64,000 nt of DNA. Origin: CALLPQ01 sp039819545. GTDB lineage: Bacteria > Pseudomonadota > Alphaproteobacteria > Caulobacterales > Parvularculaceae. Below are positions 44,494 through 55,700 of the stretch, in pieces. The translations under genes were made by a program, and so were the position numbers. A model generated the notes under the pieces. It did no database searches, was not told the DNA's origin, and saw only the letters and a program-made list of their open reading frames with translations. How positions within the stretch are numbered: position 1 is the stretch's first letter; each line of letters begins with the position of its first letter. The stretch lies in NCBI GenBank assembly GCA_039819545.1, contig JBCBRS010000011.1:1-64000 (forward strand). The letters are read 5' to 3'.

Positions 44494-44915
44494 TGCCGAA
44501 CAATTTTCCGAGTGACGGTGCCCATAATACCGTTACCAGAGAAGCGGTTGACGAAATCGCTTCACAGACCCCGACGCAAAATGCCTCTCTTGATTACACG
44601 ATCGGAGGTCGCACAGAAGCCTCTGTTCATTCGAATGTCGAAGTTGAACGAATGGCGGCGGTTATCAATGGTGAGCGTACACTTAATCGAGCTGGCGATG
44701 ACATCAACAGCCAGTGGGTAAATACCCAAGAAGGTTATGCTACCGCCTCGTTCAATGATCAAAACAGGCAAGAACGGGTTTCGCCTTATTTGCGCGAGCT
44801 TGAAGAGGCTCGAACTCAATATCGGGCTGTTACTAATACGGCAAAAAGCGAGGCCGAAAACAATCGTGAAGCAACCCACCCTCAACCGAGAAAGGAAGAC
44901 TATGAGCGAACATGA
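44493..44915 (+). CDS. small polar protein after the JAB gene
   Basis: A 140-residue hydrophilic protein, rich in Asn, Glu, Thr and Ser, of no known family. A central VEVERMAAVINGERTLN stretch may be folded; the end (AKSEAENNREATHPQPRKED) looks flexible. Its start overlaps the JAB stop and its end overlaps the next start by 14 bases, so it belongs to the same transcript. It could be a substrate or tail protein of the E1 system, but no terminal glycine is seen. Confidence 0.5.
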   Translation: MPNNFPSDGAHNTVTREAVDEIASQTPTQNASLDYTIGGRTEASVHSNVEVERMAAVINGERTLNRAGDDINSQWVNTQEGYATASFNDQNRQERVSPYLRELEEARTQYRAVTNTAKSEAENNREATHPQPRKEDYERT

Positions 44916-45360
44916 TAAAGACGATAATCAACCGGATAATGAAACCGCCCCGAATAATGGGCCGGTGCGAACATTGAGGGACGGGCCTCTATCTTCATCG
45001 GTGTTTATGAATAAAAGTGAAGATAAGCAATTTCCAACAGCAACCATCTCCCGGAACTGGCAGGATCAGGACGGCAACTGGCATAGCTCCAACAGCTTTT
45101 CGGAAAGCCAGCTCAAACGGGTTTCTGATTTAGCCCTAAACACGCGCGATGTCATGGTGGGCTTGCGGCATGATCAGGCACTCGTAAATGAAGTACAGGA
45201 ACAAGCCACGGCACAGCCTGATAATCGTGAAGCTGAGCCCGATCAAACATCGTCCCTCGATACGGAGCGGCAGAATTATATAGCCAGCCGTCAGGCGCAA
45301 ACGGAACCTGCGCCGGAACAGGAAAAAACCCAACCTCGTGAGGCACCACGAGAACACTAA
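44902..45360 (+). CDS. conserved element protein with ERQxYIxxR motif
   Basis: A 152-residue protein behind a good GAAAGGAAG. The middle (VRTLRDGPLSSSVF, then TATISRNWQDQDGNWHSS and SFSESQLKRVSDLAL) matches small conserved proteins I know from plasmids and conjugative elements of alphaproteobacteria, possibly single-stranded-DNA-binding. Residues 122-132 are ERQNYIASRQA, similar to the relaxase C-terminus (ERQAYIEQRKA). It is the last gene before a hairpin at 45360-45378. Confidence 0.6.
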   Translation: MSEHDKDDNQPDNETAPNNGPVRTLRDGPLSSSVFMNKSEDKQFPTATISRNWQDQDGNWHSSNSFSESQLKRVSDLALNTRDVMVGLRHDQALVNEVQEQATAQPDNREAEPDQTSSLDTERQNYIASRQAQTEPAPEQEKTQPREAPREH

Positions 45361-45378
45361 GCCCGGATTATCCGGGTT
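45360..45378 (+). terminator. hairpin after the ubiquitin-like gene set
   Basis: AGCCCGGA TTA TCCGGGTT forms an eight-base stem with one G-T pair, starting at the last base of the preceding stop codon. It probably ends or slows the operon transcript, although the following T run is only two bases long. Confidence 0.45.
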
Positions 45379-45500
45379 GAGCACAAGAATCTTCTTTACA
45401 GGAACTAAAATCTGAATTAATTTATGTTCACTATTTGTTCTTATTGGAAGAGGAAAGGACGAACCATATGAATCACATTTAGAGCCAGAAGGAAAAAAGG

Positions 45501-45880
45501 GTGAAAGACGATAAGAAAAGACAGTGCGAAAAAAACACAAAGACATATTTACAGCATACGGATAAGCCTGCAACGCCATCAATGATCACAGTTGATTATG
45601 AGGCTTATCAACATTTGTTGGATGACGACACTTTGAGCGAGGATGAACGCCGCGAATATCTGCAAGCGATTTGGAATATCGTTGTTGAATTTGTATCCCT
45701 CGGCTTTGAAGTGCATCCCTTGCAACAGGCGCAAAAGGCCCGTGGAAAACCCGGTCAAAGACCCAGAAAACCAGCACTTTCAGCGTCTGATATGCTATAC
45801 TTGGATGATCAATATTTAAGGGATAATTTTAATGAGTTTGCCGACCTGGAAACAGAGACGGCGAATGAGGGAGTCATATC

Positions 45881-45884
<4 letters not shown>
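45501..45884 (+). CDS. serine-recombinase partner protein
   Basis: A 127-residue protein from GTG 45501, behind GGAAAAAAGGG. It has an acidic helical middle (DDDTLSEDERREYLQAIWNI), then FVSLGFEVHPLQQAQ, and a basic linker. Small proteins of this kind often precede large serine recombinases in alphaproteobacterial elements. Its TGA overlaps the recombinase ATG as ATGA. The role is unknown; a directionality factor is one option. Confidence 0.6.
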
Positions 45885-47530
<1,646 letters not shown>

Positions 47531-47626
47531 CTGTCTTTCGGGCGTTTGTCGAGGGGCGAAAAGCTGTTAACATTGCCTTGATATGCGGGATGGTTTTCGG
47601 GGGAAATGCGAGGACCGGGGCACAGC

Positions 47627-48646
47627 ATGGAACAGTGCGAGAATTGCGGCACGCCGCTAAAAGGCGACTTTTGCCATGTGTGCGGACAAAAGGCGGTCGA
47701 GGTGCGCCGCCCGGTCCTTGGCCTTGCCCAGGACGTGATTGTGGAGACCCTGTCTGTCGATGGGCGGTTATTGCGGACGATTTTCGGCCTGTTCACCAAT
47801 CCGGGGCGTGTGGCCAAACGCTATATCGAGGGGCACCGGGTCCAATATAGCCCGCCCTTCCGCATTTATCTATTTTTCAGTCTGGTCTTCTTCGCCGTGT
47901 TGTTTCTGGTGATCAATGGCGAGTTAGCCAATGAAGGCGCCAGAGTGACGACCGTGAGCGACGGCCGCCCAATCCTCGAAATCAGTTTGGGAGATGATGA
48001 AGACGAGCCGGTTGCCGAGGTCGACGGTACGGCGCCTGACGTTGATGACGCGCAGGGTCAGCAAAGCGATCCGCCCAAGCCCCCACAGGACGGTGATGTG
48101 GGGGCGGAGGATGATGAGGATGCTGAAGGCGGTGAAGACAAGGACGCGTTCCCCGAATGGGAGGACTTCAATTATAACGGCCCGGCTGCGCTAGAGCCAT
48201 TTGTCAAACGCTTGCACGCCAATGCGCGCCTGCTGCAGGAGGACAATCGTCTGTTTCTTGCCAATGTGAAGGATAATCTGCCGCGCGTTCTTCTCGCGCT
48301 GCCTGTTCTCTACACTCTTCTCTTGCTGCTCTTTTATTTCTACAAAAAGGGTGTCTTCGTCTATGATCTTCTGATCGTCAGTATCTATATGCATGCAGCG
48401 CTCTATTTCTATCTGCTGCTGTCGATCCTGTTCCAAATATCGCCGCTTAATGCAGTACCGATCCTTGGCCATGCGGAGGTTGTGCTTCAGTTCTGGGCCG
48501 TCATTCAGTCATACCGCACGCTGAAGATCAATTTTGGCAGCGGGCGCTGGTCCTATATGCTGAAGGGAACACTCATCAATTTAACATACTGGATTGTTGC
48601 CGCCTTGCTTATCGCTACGGGAATGATGCTCAGTTTGCTCGGGTGA
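47627..48646 (+). CDS. DUF3667 membrane protein
   Basis: A 339-residue protein of the DUF3667 family. An N-terminal zinc ribbon CENCGTPLKGDFCHVCGQ is followed by TLSVDGRLLRTIFGLFTNPG, a first membrane span after YSPPFRIYLFF, an acidic insert of about 90 residues (rich in Asp and Glu), and four more membrane spans. I start at ATG 47627, giving MEQCENCG. Function is unknown; it is a common inner-membrane protein of alphaproteobacteria. It is the first gene right of the element. Confidence 0.85.
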   Translation: MEQCENCGTPLKGDFCHVCGQKAVEVRRPVLGLAQDVIVETLSVDGRLLRTIFGLFTNPGRVAKRYIEGHRVQYSPPFRIYLFFSLVFFAVLFLVINGELANEGARVTTVSDGRPILEISLGDDEDEPVAEVDGTAPDVDDAQGQQSDPPKPPQDGDVGAEDDEDAEGGEDKDAFPEWEDFNYNGPAALEPFVKRLHANARLLQEDNRLFLANVKDNLPRVLLALPVLYTLLLLLFYFYKKGVFVYDLLIVSIYMHAALYFYLLLSILFQISPLNAVPILGHAEVVLQFWAVIQSYRTLKINFGSGRWSYMLKGTLINLTYWIVAALLIATGMMLSLLG

Positions 48647-48698
48647 TTTGAAGGGCCCGTGTTTACTCGGGCAGGGTCAGCACGGTATGGGTCCTTCC

Positions 48699-48905
48699 AT
48701 GTCTAAAACCACACAGAGTCCGCCGCCCGAGACCGCGACTGCCCCGAAAAAATCGCCCTCTGGCCCCGCTGATACCACAGGGCCAGCTGAGGGTGGGCAA
48801 GACGCGCGACCGCAGCCGAAGGCAAGAGCACAGCAGGCCCGGGACGACAAACTGGCCGCTGCCCTGCGCGCCAATTTGCGTCGTCGCAAGCAAGCAAACC
48901 GGTAG
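48699..48905 (+). CDS. small basic protein upstream of murA
   Basis: A 68-residue protein with a Pro/Ala/Lys-rich first half and a basic helix at the end (LAAALRANLRRRKQANR). Start ATG 48699 (MSKTTQ); ATG 48687 is an alternative. It lies 11 bases before murA, and small basic proteins are frequent at this place in alphaproteobacteria. The role is unknown. Confidence 0.6.
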   Translation: MSKTTQSPPPETATAPKKSPSGPADTTGPAEGGQDARPQPKARAQQARDDKLAAALRANLRRRKQANR

Positions 48906-48916
48906 AAAGAACCGCC

Positions 48917-50200
48917 ATGGATAAACTGGCCATTATTGGCGGGCGACCGCTGTACGGGGATGTCCCCATCAGCGGGGCAAAAAATTCTGCGCTCAAGGTG
49001 ATGGCTGCGTGTCTACTCACCGATGAGCCGCTCGTGCTGGAAAATGTGCCTGACCTGGTGGATGTGGCGATGCTGGAACGCTTACTGTGCCAGCATGGGG
49101 CAAAAATAACGGTGAGCCATGATGGCGCGTCCGGCGTGCGCACCATGCGGTTGACCGCAAACACCATTACCTCAACCACAGCGCCGTATGACCTCGTGCG
49201 AAAAATGCGGGCAAGTTTCAATGTGCTCGGCCCGATCCTCGCCCGTGAAGGTAAGGCGCGGGTGTCACTTCCCGGTGGCTGTGCGATCGGGGCCCGGCCG
49301 GTGGATCTGCACCTCAAGGCGCTGGAGGCCATGGGCGCAACCATTGAGCTCGACGAAGGCTATGTGAATGCAGACGCGCCGAACGGGCTGATCGGCGGAA
49401 CAATCACGTTTCCTTTTGTCTCTGTAGGGGCAACGGAACATGCCATGCTGGCGGCAACCATCGCGCGCGGTGAAACGGTTCTTAGTAATGTGGCGCGGGA
49501 GCCGGAGATTATTGATCTCGCCGACTGCTTGACCGCTATGGGCGCGAAAATTGAGGGCGCTGGTACGTCAACGATCACCATCACCGGCGTTGACCGGCTA
49601 ACCGGTGCTACGCACCGCGTGCTGCCCGACCGGATTGAAACAGGCGCCTATGCCATGGCTGTGGGCGTCACGGGGGGGAGCCTGACCCTTCGGCATACGG
49701 ATCTTTCGCTACTGGGTGCTGCGGCTGGTATTATGGAGGAGGCGGGACTCGTCCTCACGCCCACACCGGACGGGTTTCAGGTTACGCGGCCTGGGCCGCG
49801 ATGTGTTCCCGTGGATGTGGTAACGGCCCCTTATCCCGGTTTTCCCACGGACCTACAGGCTCAGTTTATGGCCATGATGACGACGGCCAGCGGTACCGCC
49901 GCGATCAAGGAAACGATTTTTGAAAACCGATTTATGCACGCGCCCGAACTTGGCCGAATGGGCGCAAAAATCTCCGTTGACGGACAGGTTGCAACCGTCA
50001 AAGGCGTCGACCGACTAAAGGGTGCGCCTGTCATGGCAACGGACCTGCGCGCCTCTATGTCGCTCGTCATGGCCGCGTTAGGCGCGGAGGGGCAGACAAT
50101 CGTCAACCGGGTTTATCATCTCGACCGAGGGTTTGAGCGGCTTGAGGAAAAATTGTCCGATTGCGGCGCGCTGATCCGCCGGGTGCGCGAGGAGAGGTAA
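48917..50200 (+). CDS. murA: UDP-N-acetylglucosamine 1-carboxyvinyltransferase
   Basis: A 427-residue enzyme for the first committed step of peptidoglycan synthesis, adding enolpyruvate to UDP-GlcNAc. The active-site cysteine is in LPGGCAIGARPVDLHL (near residue 119), so fosfomycin sensitivity would be expected. ISGAKNSALK near residue 17 binds the substrate, and PYPGFPTDLQAQFMA is the usual motif near residue 305. Both globular domains are complete. Confidence 0.96.
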   Translation: MDKLAIIGGRPLYGDVPISGAKNSALKVMAACLLTDEPLVLENVPDLVDVAMLERLLCQHGAKITVSHDGASGVRTMRLTANTITSTTAPYDLVRKMRASFNVLGPILAREGKARVSLPGGCAIGARPVDLHLKALEAMGATIELDEGYVNADAPNGLIGGTITFPFVSVGATEHAMLAATIARGETVLSNVAREPEIIDLADCLTAMGAKIEGAGTSTITITGVDRLTGATHRVLPDRIETGAYAMAVGVTGGSLTLRHTDLSLLGAAAGIMEEAGLVLTPTPDGFQVTRPGPRCVPVDVVTAPYPGFPTDLQAQFMAMMTTASGTAAIKETIFENRFMHAPELGRMGAKISVDGQVATVKGVDRLKGAPVMATDLRASMSLVMAALGAEGQTIVNRVYHLDRGFERLEEKLSDCGALIRRVREER

Positions 50201-50258
50201 AACACCATCCACGCCTCAGGATTAGGACTGTTCTATCCAGATGGTCTGTATACAAATG

Positions 50259-50334
50259 CTATACTGCGTTTATTCTTTGTTGACTCAAAAACGGAGTCTA
50301 GATTTTTTAGTGATCGCGCTTTGGAAGTGCGAAC
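50259..50334 (+). repeat. dispersed hairpin repeat, partial copy D
   Basis: A truncated copy with the first hairpin (CTATACTGCGTTT, then ACGGAGTCTAG after a T-rich loop), TTTTTTAG and TGATCGCGC, and then it breaks off. It lies 24 bases before copy B and in the same direction, so the two are tandem. Both lie between the ends of murA and the convergent regulator gene. Confidence 0.65.
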
Positions 50335-50357
50335 ACTGGCATTTGCAGACGGCATAA

Positions 50358-50462
50358 CTAGACTGCGTTTACTTTTTGTTGAATCGGAAACGCAGTCTAG
50401 ATTCTTAAGTGGTCGCACGTTCGAACCCAAAAACCGTGATGACACTTTTTGTGAACGCGCTC
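50358..50462 (+). repeat. dispersed hairpin repeat, copy B
   Basis: The first hairpin is perfect here: CTAGACTGCGTTT (50358-50370) and AAACGCAGTCTAG (50388-50400), 13 base pairs. GTCGCACGTTCGAACCCA follows, then the second hairpin seen in copies A and C is missing, and the copy ends with ACACTTTTTGTGAACGCGCT plus C. It lies 20 bases before the response-regulator stop. Confidence 0.75.
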
Positions 50463-50481
50463 AAGATTTTTCGATGAGGCT

Positions 50482-51297
50482 CTAAACAAACCGGCTGATC
50501 ACATCTTTGTAGGATCGTGAAAGCTTCAGCTCCTGGCCACCTTCTAAAATCAGGAAATACTCGCTGTTTGAGTGGGGGTGTAGTTCTTTCACCTTGTTCA
50601 CATTGACGATAGCTGAGCGATGAATGCGTTGAAAAATGCTGGGGTCAAGGCGCGCTTCGAGCGCCTTCATGGTCTCTCGGATGATATGCGTTTTTCCCCC
50701 AGCGTGAACGCACATATAATCACCAGCCGCGTCAATCCAGTCGACCTCACTGGCGTTTAGAACAATCACTTTCGTACCGTCCTTAAAGTTCAGTTTTTCC
50801 GGGTACCGATCTTTCTCTGTCCAAACCGGATCATCAAGCAACTCCTTGATGCGATTGCGCTCATCCTCGCCGAAGGATGCCAGCATCTCCACCAGTTGCG
50901 TTTCGCGGCCCACCGCCGTTTTGGAGCGCAGCGTTTCGCGAGCGCGGGCAATGGCATCGCGCAAGCGTTCTTCTTCCACCGGTTTGACAAGGTAATCGAG
51001 GGCATTGGCCTCAAACGCTTCGATGGCGTATTTGTCGTAGGCGGTCACAAAAACAAACAGCGGAACCGCCGTACCGAGAAGGGCGCGGACAACACCGAGA
51101 CCGTCAACACCCGGCATTTGAATGTCCAGAAATACAAGATCCGGTCTCACCTCGCGGATCGCTTTGATTGCCTCACGGCCATTGGCGGCGGTACCGATAA
51201 TTTCCACCTCAGAAAACTCCTGAAGGCGCATTTGCAACCCTTTGATGGCCAGCGGTTCATCATCAACGAGTAGAACGCGGATTTTCTCGTCATGCAT
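50482..51297 (-). CDS. LytTR-family response regulator
   Basis: A 271-residue regulator. The receiver domain starts IRVLLVDDEPLAIKG and has the phosphorylation site Asp58 in LVFLDIQMPG; the LytTR DNA-binding domain lies at about residues 165-270 and contains EVDWIDAAGDYMCVHAGG and FQRIHRSAIVNVNKV. It is cotranscribed with the kinase, whose gene ends five bases upstream. LytTR pairs often control envelope or cell-surface functions, but the targets here are unknown. Confidence 0.92.
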   Translation of the reverse strand: MHDEKIRVLLVDDEPLAIKGLQMRLQEFSEVEIIGTAANGREAIKAIREVRPDLVFLDIQMPGVDGLGVVRALLGTAVPLFVFVTAYDKYAIEAFEANALDYLVKPVEEERLRDAIARARETLRSKTAVGRETQLVEMLASFGEDERNRIKELLDDPVWTEKDRYPEKLNFKDGTKVIVLNASEVDWIDAAGDYMCVHAGGKTHIIRETMKALEARLDPSIFQRIHRSAIVNVNKVKELHPHSNSEYFLILEGGQELKLSRSYKDVISRFV

Positions 51298-51301
51298 GGG
51301 T

Positions 51302-52621
51302 CTACTCCTTCACTTCAAAGGGGATCGTAATGGAAACGCACAAGCCTGCGGGGGTAAGTCTGGAGAGCTTGAAAGTTTGGTGCTCTCCATAAAGATGATT
51401 GAGCCGGTCGCGCATATTGATGACGCCCACCCCGGTCGCAGAATTCAGCATGGTCATGGGGTTCTCGGGCGTTTTGGGCCCGTTGTCGCAAACCCGCATA
51501 AACAACTCATCGTTTTCACGTTGCGCAACGATGCGGATTTCACCGCCTTCTTCCATGACGCCGATGGCATATTTGATCGCGTTTTCAATGGCTGGCTGCA
51601 AAATAAGCGAGGGAACTTGCGCGTCCAGAACGTCTGTGTCCACATCAAACACAACGCTTAAGCGATCTGAAAACCGGGTCTTTTCAATATCGAGATAGAG
51701 TTTCAACGCTTTGATTTCGTCCGCCAGCGTTGTCTTTTGCAACGGATCACTGTCCAGCGAATACCGCAGAAAAGCCGATAGCTTGGTAAGCATTTCGTTG
51801 GCATCTTTGCGTTCATCAACGAGAACCAGCGTTGAGATGGCGTTTAGCGTATTAAACAGAAAATGCGGGTTTAGCTGATAGCGCAGCATTTTCAGTTGTG
51901 CCTGATCGGCGAGCCGGGCGGAGAACAGTGCGCGTTCGGTCTCATCGCGCAGGGCAAGGTAGTAATTGATCCCGAAGTAAAAGCCCGCCCAGGTGAGGAT
52001 CAAAAAGATATTGACTGGTAGATCAGGCAGCAAAAGCCGCAGGAAATTATCCGTTCCGAATTCGGCAATGCGATCAATGACCCATGTATCGCCGAGGATC
52101 ACAATATAAATTGGGGCTTTGAACGCTGACATGATCAGGGCCATGATTGCTGAAGAAACAATCGTGATGGTCAGCAGGAGTGGTGGGGCCTGATGCCGGG
52201 CAAAGCGGTAAATGGGCCGCAAAAAGATCGATGAGAAAATGAAGCCAACTGCGGCCGACGCAAAAGAAAACGGGATTGCCGAAACGCGGATACCGTCAAA
52301 GGTTTGTGCCGCCGCAGTAAGGAGATGAAGAAGGAAAAAACCAAGCCAGCCAACAACCTGAAACGTCCAGAACAAGCGGTTCTTGTCGGCGAAAAACCAG
52401 TTCATCGTCCGCCGTGTTGTCTCGGCTTTTGGCAGTTTGGGCAGTGTTGGCCGACCCTCGTTTTCAACCTCATCAACGCGCAAGAACGGGCCCTGTTTCC
52501 CACGCCGGGACGCGATCTGTGCTGCTTTGTCGGCAGAGTTGCCGGGCAAAGGCAGCCGCGTTTTGAGTGTGGTCTCAACCATATCCGGAGGGATGCCCTG
52601 TTCGTTCCTGTTCTCAGTCAT
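51302..52621 (-). CDS. LytS-like sensor histidine kinase
   Basis: A membrane kinase of about 440 residues. Four membrane spans (WTFQVVGWLGFFLLHLL; FSFASAAVGFIFSSIF; ITIVSSAIMALIMSAF; IFLILTWAGFYFGINYYLA) are followed by the His_kinase domain with QLNPHFLFNTLNAIST and an ATP-binding domain with CDNG. I start at ATG 52621 (MTENRN); the frame opens at 52696. It should pass phosphate to the adjacent LytTR regulator. The stimulus is unknown. Confidence 0.88.
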   Translation of the reverse strand: MTENRNEQGIPPDMVETTLKTRLPLPGNSADKAAQIASRRGKQGPFLRVDEVENEGRPTLPKLPKAETTRRTMNWFFADKNRLFWTFQVVGWLGFFLLHLLTAAAQTFDGIRVSAIPFSFASAAVGFIFSSIFLRPIYRFARHQAPPLLLTITIVSSAIMALIMSAFKAPIYIVILGDTWVIDRIAEFGTDNFLRLLLPDLPVNIFLILTWAGFYFGINYYLALRDETERALFSARLADQAQLKMLRYQLNPHFLFNTLNAISTLVLVDERKDANEMLTKLSAFLRYSLDSDPLQKTTLADEIKALKLYLDIEKTRFSDRLSVVFDVDTDVLDAQVPSLILQPAIENAIKYAIGVMEEGGEIRIVAQRENDELFMRVCDNGPKTPENPMTMLNSATGVGVINMRDRLNHLYGEHQTFKLSRLTPAGLCVSITIPFEVKE

Positions 52622-52736
52622 GTTGTGGCTCTGTCCTCGTACGGGTTCAAGCATCTTGCGGCGGACCGCCTCAATTGTGCGATAGGAGGGGTGCACGGAA
52701 GGCTATAGGGCAATAGTAAACGGCGCGTTGGGGGTT

Positions 52737-55700
52737 TCACGCCTCCAGCGATAAAAGCCGAACGTCTCCGCCTGCCGCCGTCGTGTTGATTGTCAGTGTG
52801 CGCTCCACCGCGAAACCAGTGGGCACCGCATTGGTGATCACCGGTCGGATCGGCCCCGGGGCGCGGGCAAGTGTTTTACGGATCAACTGCCGCGTGTCCC
52901 CGTCCCCATTAAAAGCAACGGCGCTAATACCAGGCGCGAGGAGGAGCGTTTCGGTCAATGTCTCGCCCGCGATCGTGCGCATGATCGGTGGGTGGTTATT
53001 GGCTCTGAGCGCCTTATCAAGCCGTCCGGTCAGTGCCTGCGTTTCTGGGGATTGGGCAGCAAGGACACAGTTTCCGGCGGCGATGGCCGTCATCACGCTT
53101 TCAAGCAATTGATCCGTATCACGATCAAGGCATAGGATAATGCCCCGCGGCTTGAGCCTGAGCGTATTTGACTCGCCCGTCGGCCCCGGCAGTGTGGTAA
53201 CTGCGCCAAAAAGCGCTGTGCGATGGTGCCTGGCCTCGTCCACGATAGTAGTCGGCAGCGGCGCGAAAAGGGATGCCTCAGCAAAGAGCATATCCACGGC
53301 GTCAAGCGCATGCCAGCGGGCAAACGATGCCTCCAGCGTGGACAGCGCCTCCCGCTCGGATGGCGTCAAAGGAGCGGCGGCAAAGTGTAATGGCTCAGTG
53401 CTGGCAGGGGGTGAGGGCGTTGCGTCTTCGGTGATCAGTGCTCTGATGTAGTGGGGGCCACCGGCCTTGGGCCCAGTACCAGACAGGCGTTCGCCGCCAA
53501 AGGGTTGAACACCCACAACGGCGCCAATTTGATTTCTATTCACATAAAGGTTGCCAACCCGCGCGCGGGCGGTAACGCGGTGCATGGTCTCGTCAATGCG
53601 CGAATGCAGCCCCATGGTTAAGCCATAGCCCAGGGTATTGATCTGCTCAATCAACCCATCGAGATCGCGCGCATCAAAGCGCGTATAATGAAGGACGGGG
53701 CCAAATATCTCACGGGTGAGAGCGGTCAGATCATCAATACGAATCACCGTGGGCGGAATAAACTGATCGCCTTTGGCGGTAGGTGCCCGGCGCGGGCTGA
53801 CCGGCAAAAGCCTGCCCTCTTTTTCTGCGGCGTGCCTGTACGCGTTGACCGCCTGCGCGGCGTCATCATCAATCACCGGGCCCACATCGGTAGTGAGGTC
53901 TGACGGATCGCCCAGGGTAAGTTCGGCGATGGCGCCCGCCAGCATGTCTTCAAAGCGGGGCGCGATATCAGCTTGAACACACACAAGTCGGCAGGCCGAG
54001 CAGCGCTGTCCCGCGCTTTGAAAGGCAGATGTAACCACATCGCTCACGGCCTGTTCGAGGAGTGCGGTGGAATCGATGATCATGGCGTTGATACCGCCCG
54101 TCTCCGCAATCAAGAGCGGGTCGGTTTTTCCCGACGCGGTCAGTGTACGATTGATCAGCTGAGCCACGGGCGTTGAGCCTGTGAAGATGACACCGTCGGT
54201 CAGTGGATGGTTGACCAGCGCGTTGCCAATTGTTTCGCCGTCGCCGGGTAAGAGGTGCAGGGCGTCATGCGGCACCCCGCATTTGTGCAGGAGTTTTGTA
54301 GCCTCATGGGCGATCAATGGGGTTTGCTCTGCCGGTTTGGCAACCACACTATTTCCGGCGGCAAGCGCGGCGGTAACTTGCCCCAAAAAGATCGCCAGCG
54401 GAAAATTCCACGGGGAGATGCAGACGATGACACCGCGCGGCGTCGCGTTGCTCATTGTTTCGGCTTGCCCCGCGTAATATCGGCAAAAATCAACAGCCTC
54501 GCGCACCTCGGCGATTGCGTCATCCCAGCACTTGCCGGCTTCAAACACGCTGAGGGTCATAAAGCGCATCATCTGGTCTTCAAGCTCGTCGGCTGTCTTG
54601 CGAAGGATGGCCGCGCGTTCTTTTACGCGAACTTGGGCCCAGCGTTTGGCACCGGTGGCTGCGTCTTCCATAACCGCGTCGATGGCCGAAAGCGCCGGCT
54701 GGTGTACGACGCCGATTGCATCATCGCGGTTCGCCGGGTTCGAGACAGGGGTGGGCTCGGTATCGGTGATGGGCCGGGTCGTCAGCGGTGCAGCCTCAAT
54801 CATCGGCAACGTCAAGCGTTGGTTTGGGGTCAGTGGCTCAGCGGTACGGACATCATGGATATCAAGCCCCTTCGCTGCAAGCCTTCCTGCACCGGAGCCC
54901 GCTTCATCAGTATAAAGATCACGGGGGTGACGCAGTTGCACGTTTGCAATTTCGCTCAGGGCGCGCACTTCCGCCACCGGGGCGGCAACGATATCATCGA
55001 CGGACACATCGGGATCAATCAACTGATTGACGAAAGAGGAGTTGGCCCCATTTTCGAGGAGCCGGCGCACAAGGTAGGGCAGTAATTCTTTATGCCCGCC
55101 CACCGGGGCATAGATGCGTGAGTGTATACCCTTTTCAAGTAAGGTATCATGCAATTGCTCTCCCATCCCATGCAAGCGTTGAAGTTCGAAATCTGTGTAC
55201 GGCCTATCGGCATGCAGGTTTGCCATTTCCTGAACTGTGGTGGCGGTTAGTGCATTGTGTGTTGCAAATTGCGGATAGAAAACATCCGTATGCTGGAAAA
55301 GGAGGCGCGCGCAGGCGAGGTAGCTGAGGTCCGTCATCACTTTGCGGGTAAAAACCGGGTAACTTTCAAGGCCCAGAGTTTGTGCGCGCTTCATCTCCCC
55401 GTCCCAATAGGCGCCTTTAACGAGCCGCACCATGATGCGGCGTCCGGTTTCGCGCGCAAGGGTTGCCAGCCATTCCAGCACGAAGGGGGCCCGGCGCTGA
55501 TAGGCCTGGACAACGACTCCGAACCCCTCCCAATCGCCAAGCGCGGGATCGCGCATAAGCATCTCGATCAACTCAAGCGATAAATCCAGGCGCTCGCTTT
55601 CCTCCGCATCGATATTAAATCCCATGTTGGCGTCTTTGGCCGCAAGGGCGAGGGTGCGCAGACGCGTACCAAGCTCGGTCAACACTCGCGCTTTTTGCGA

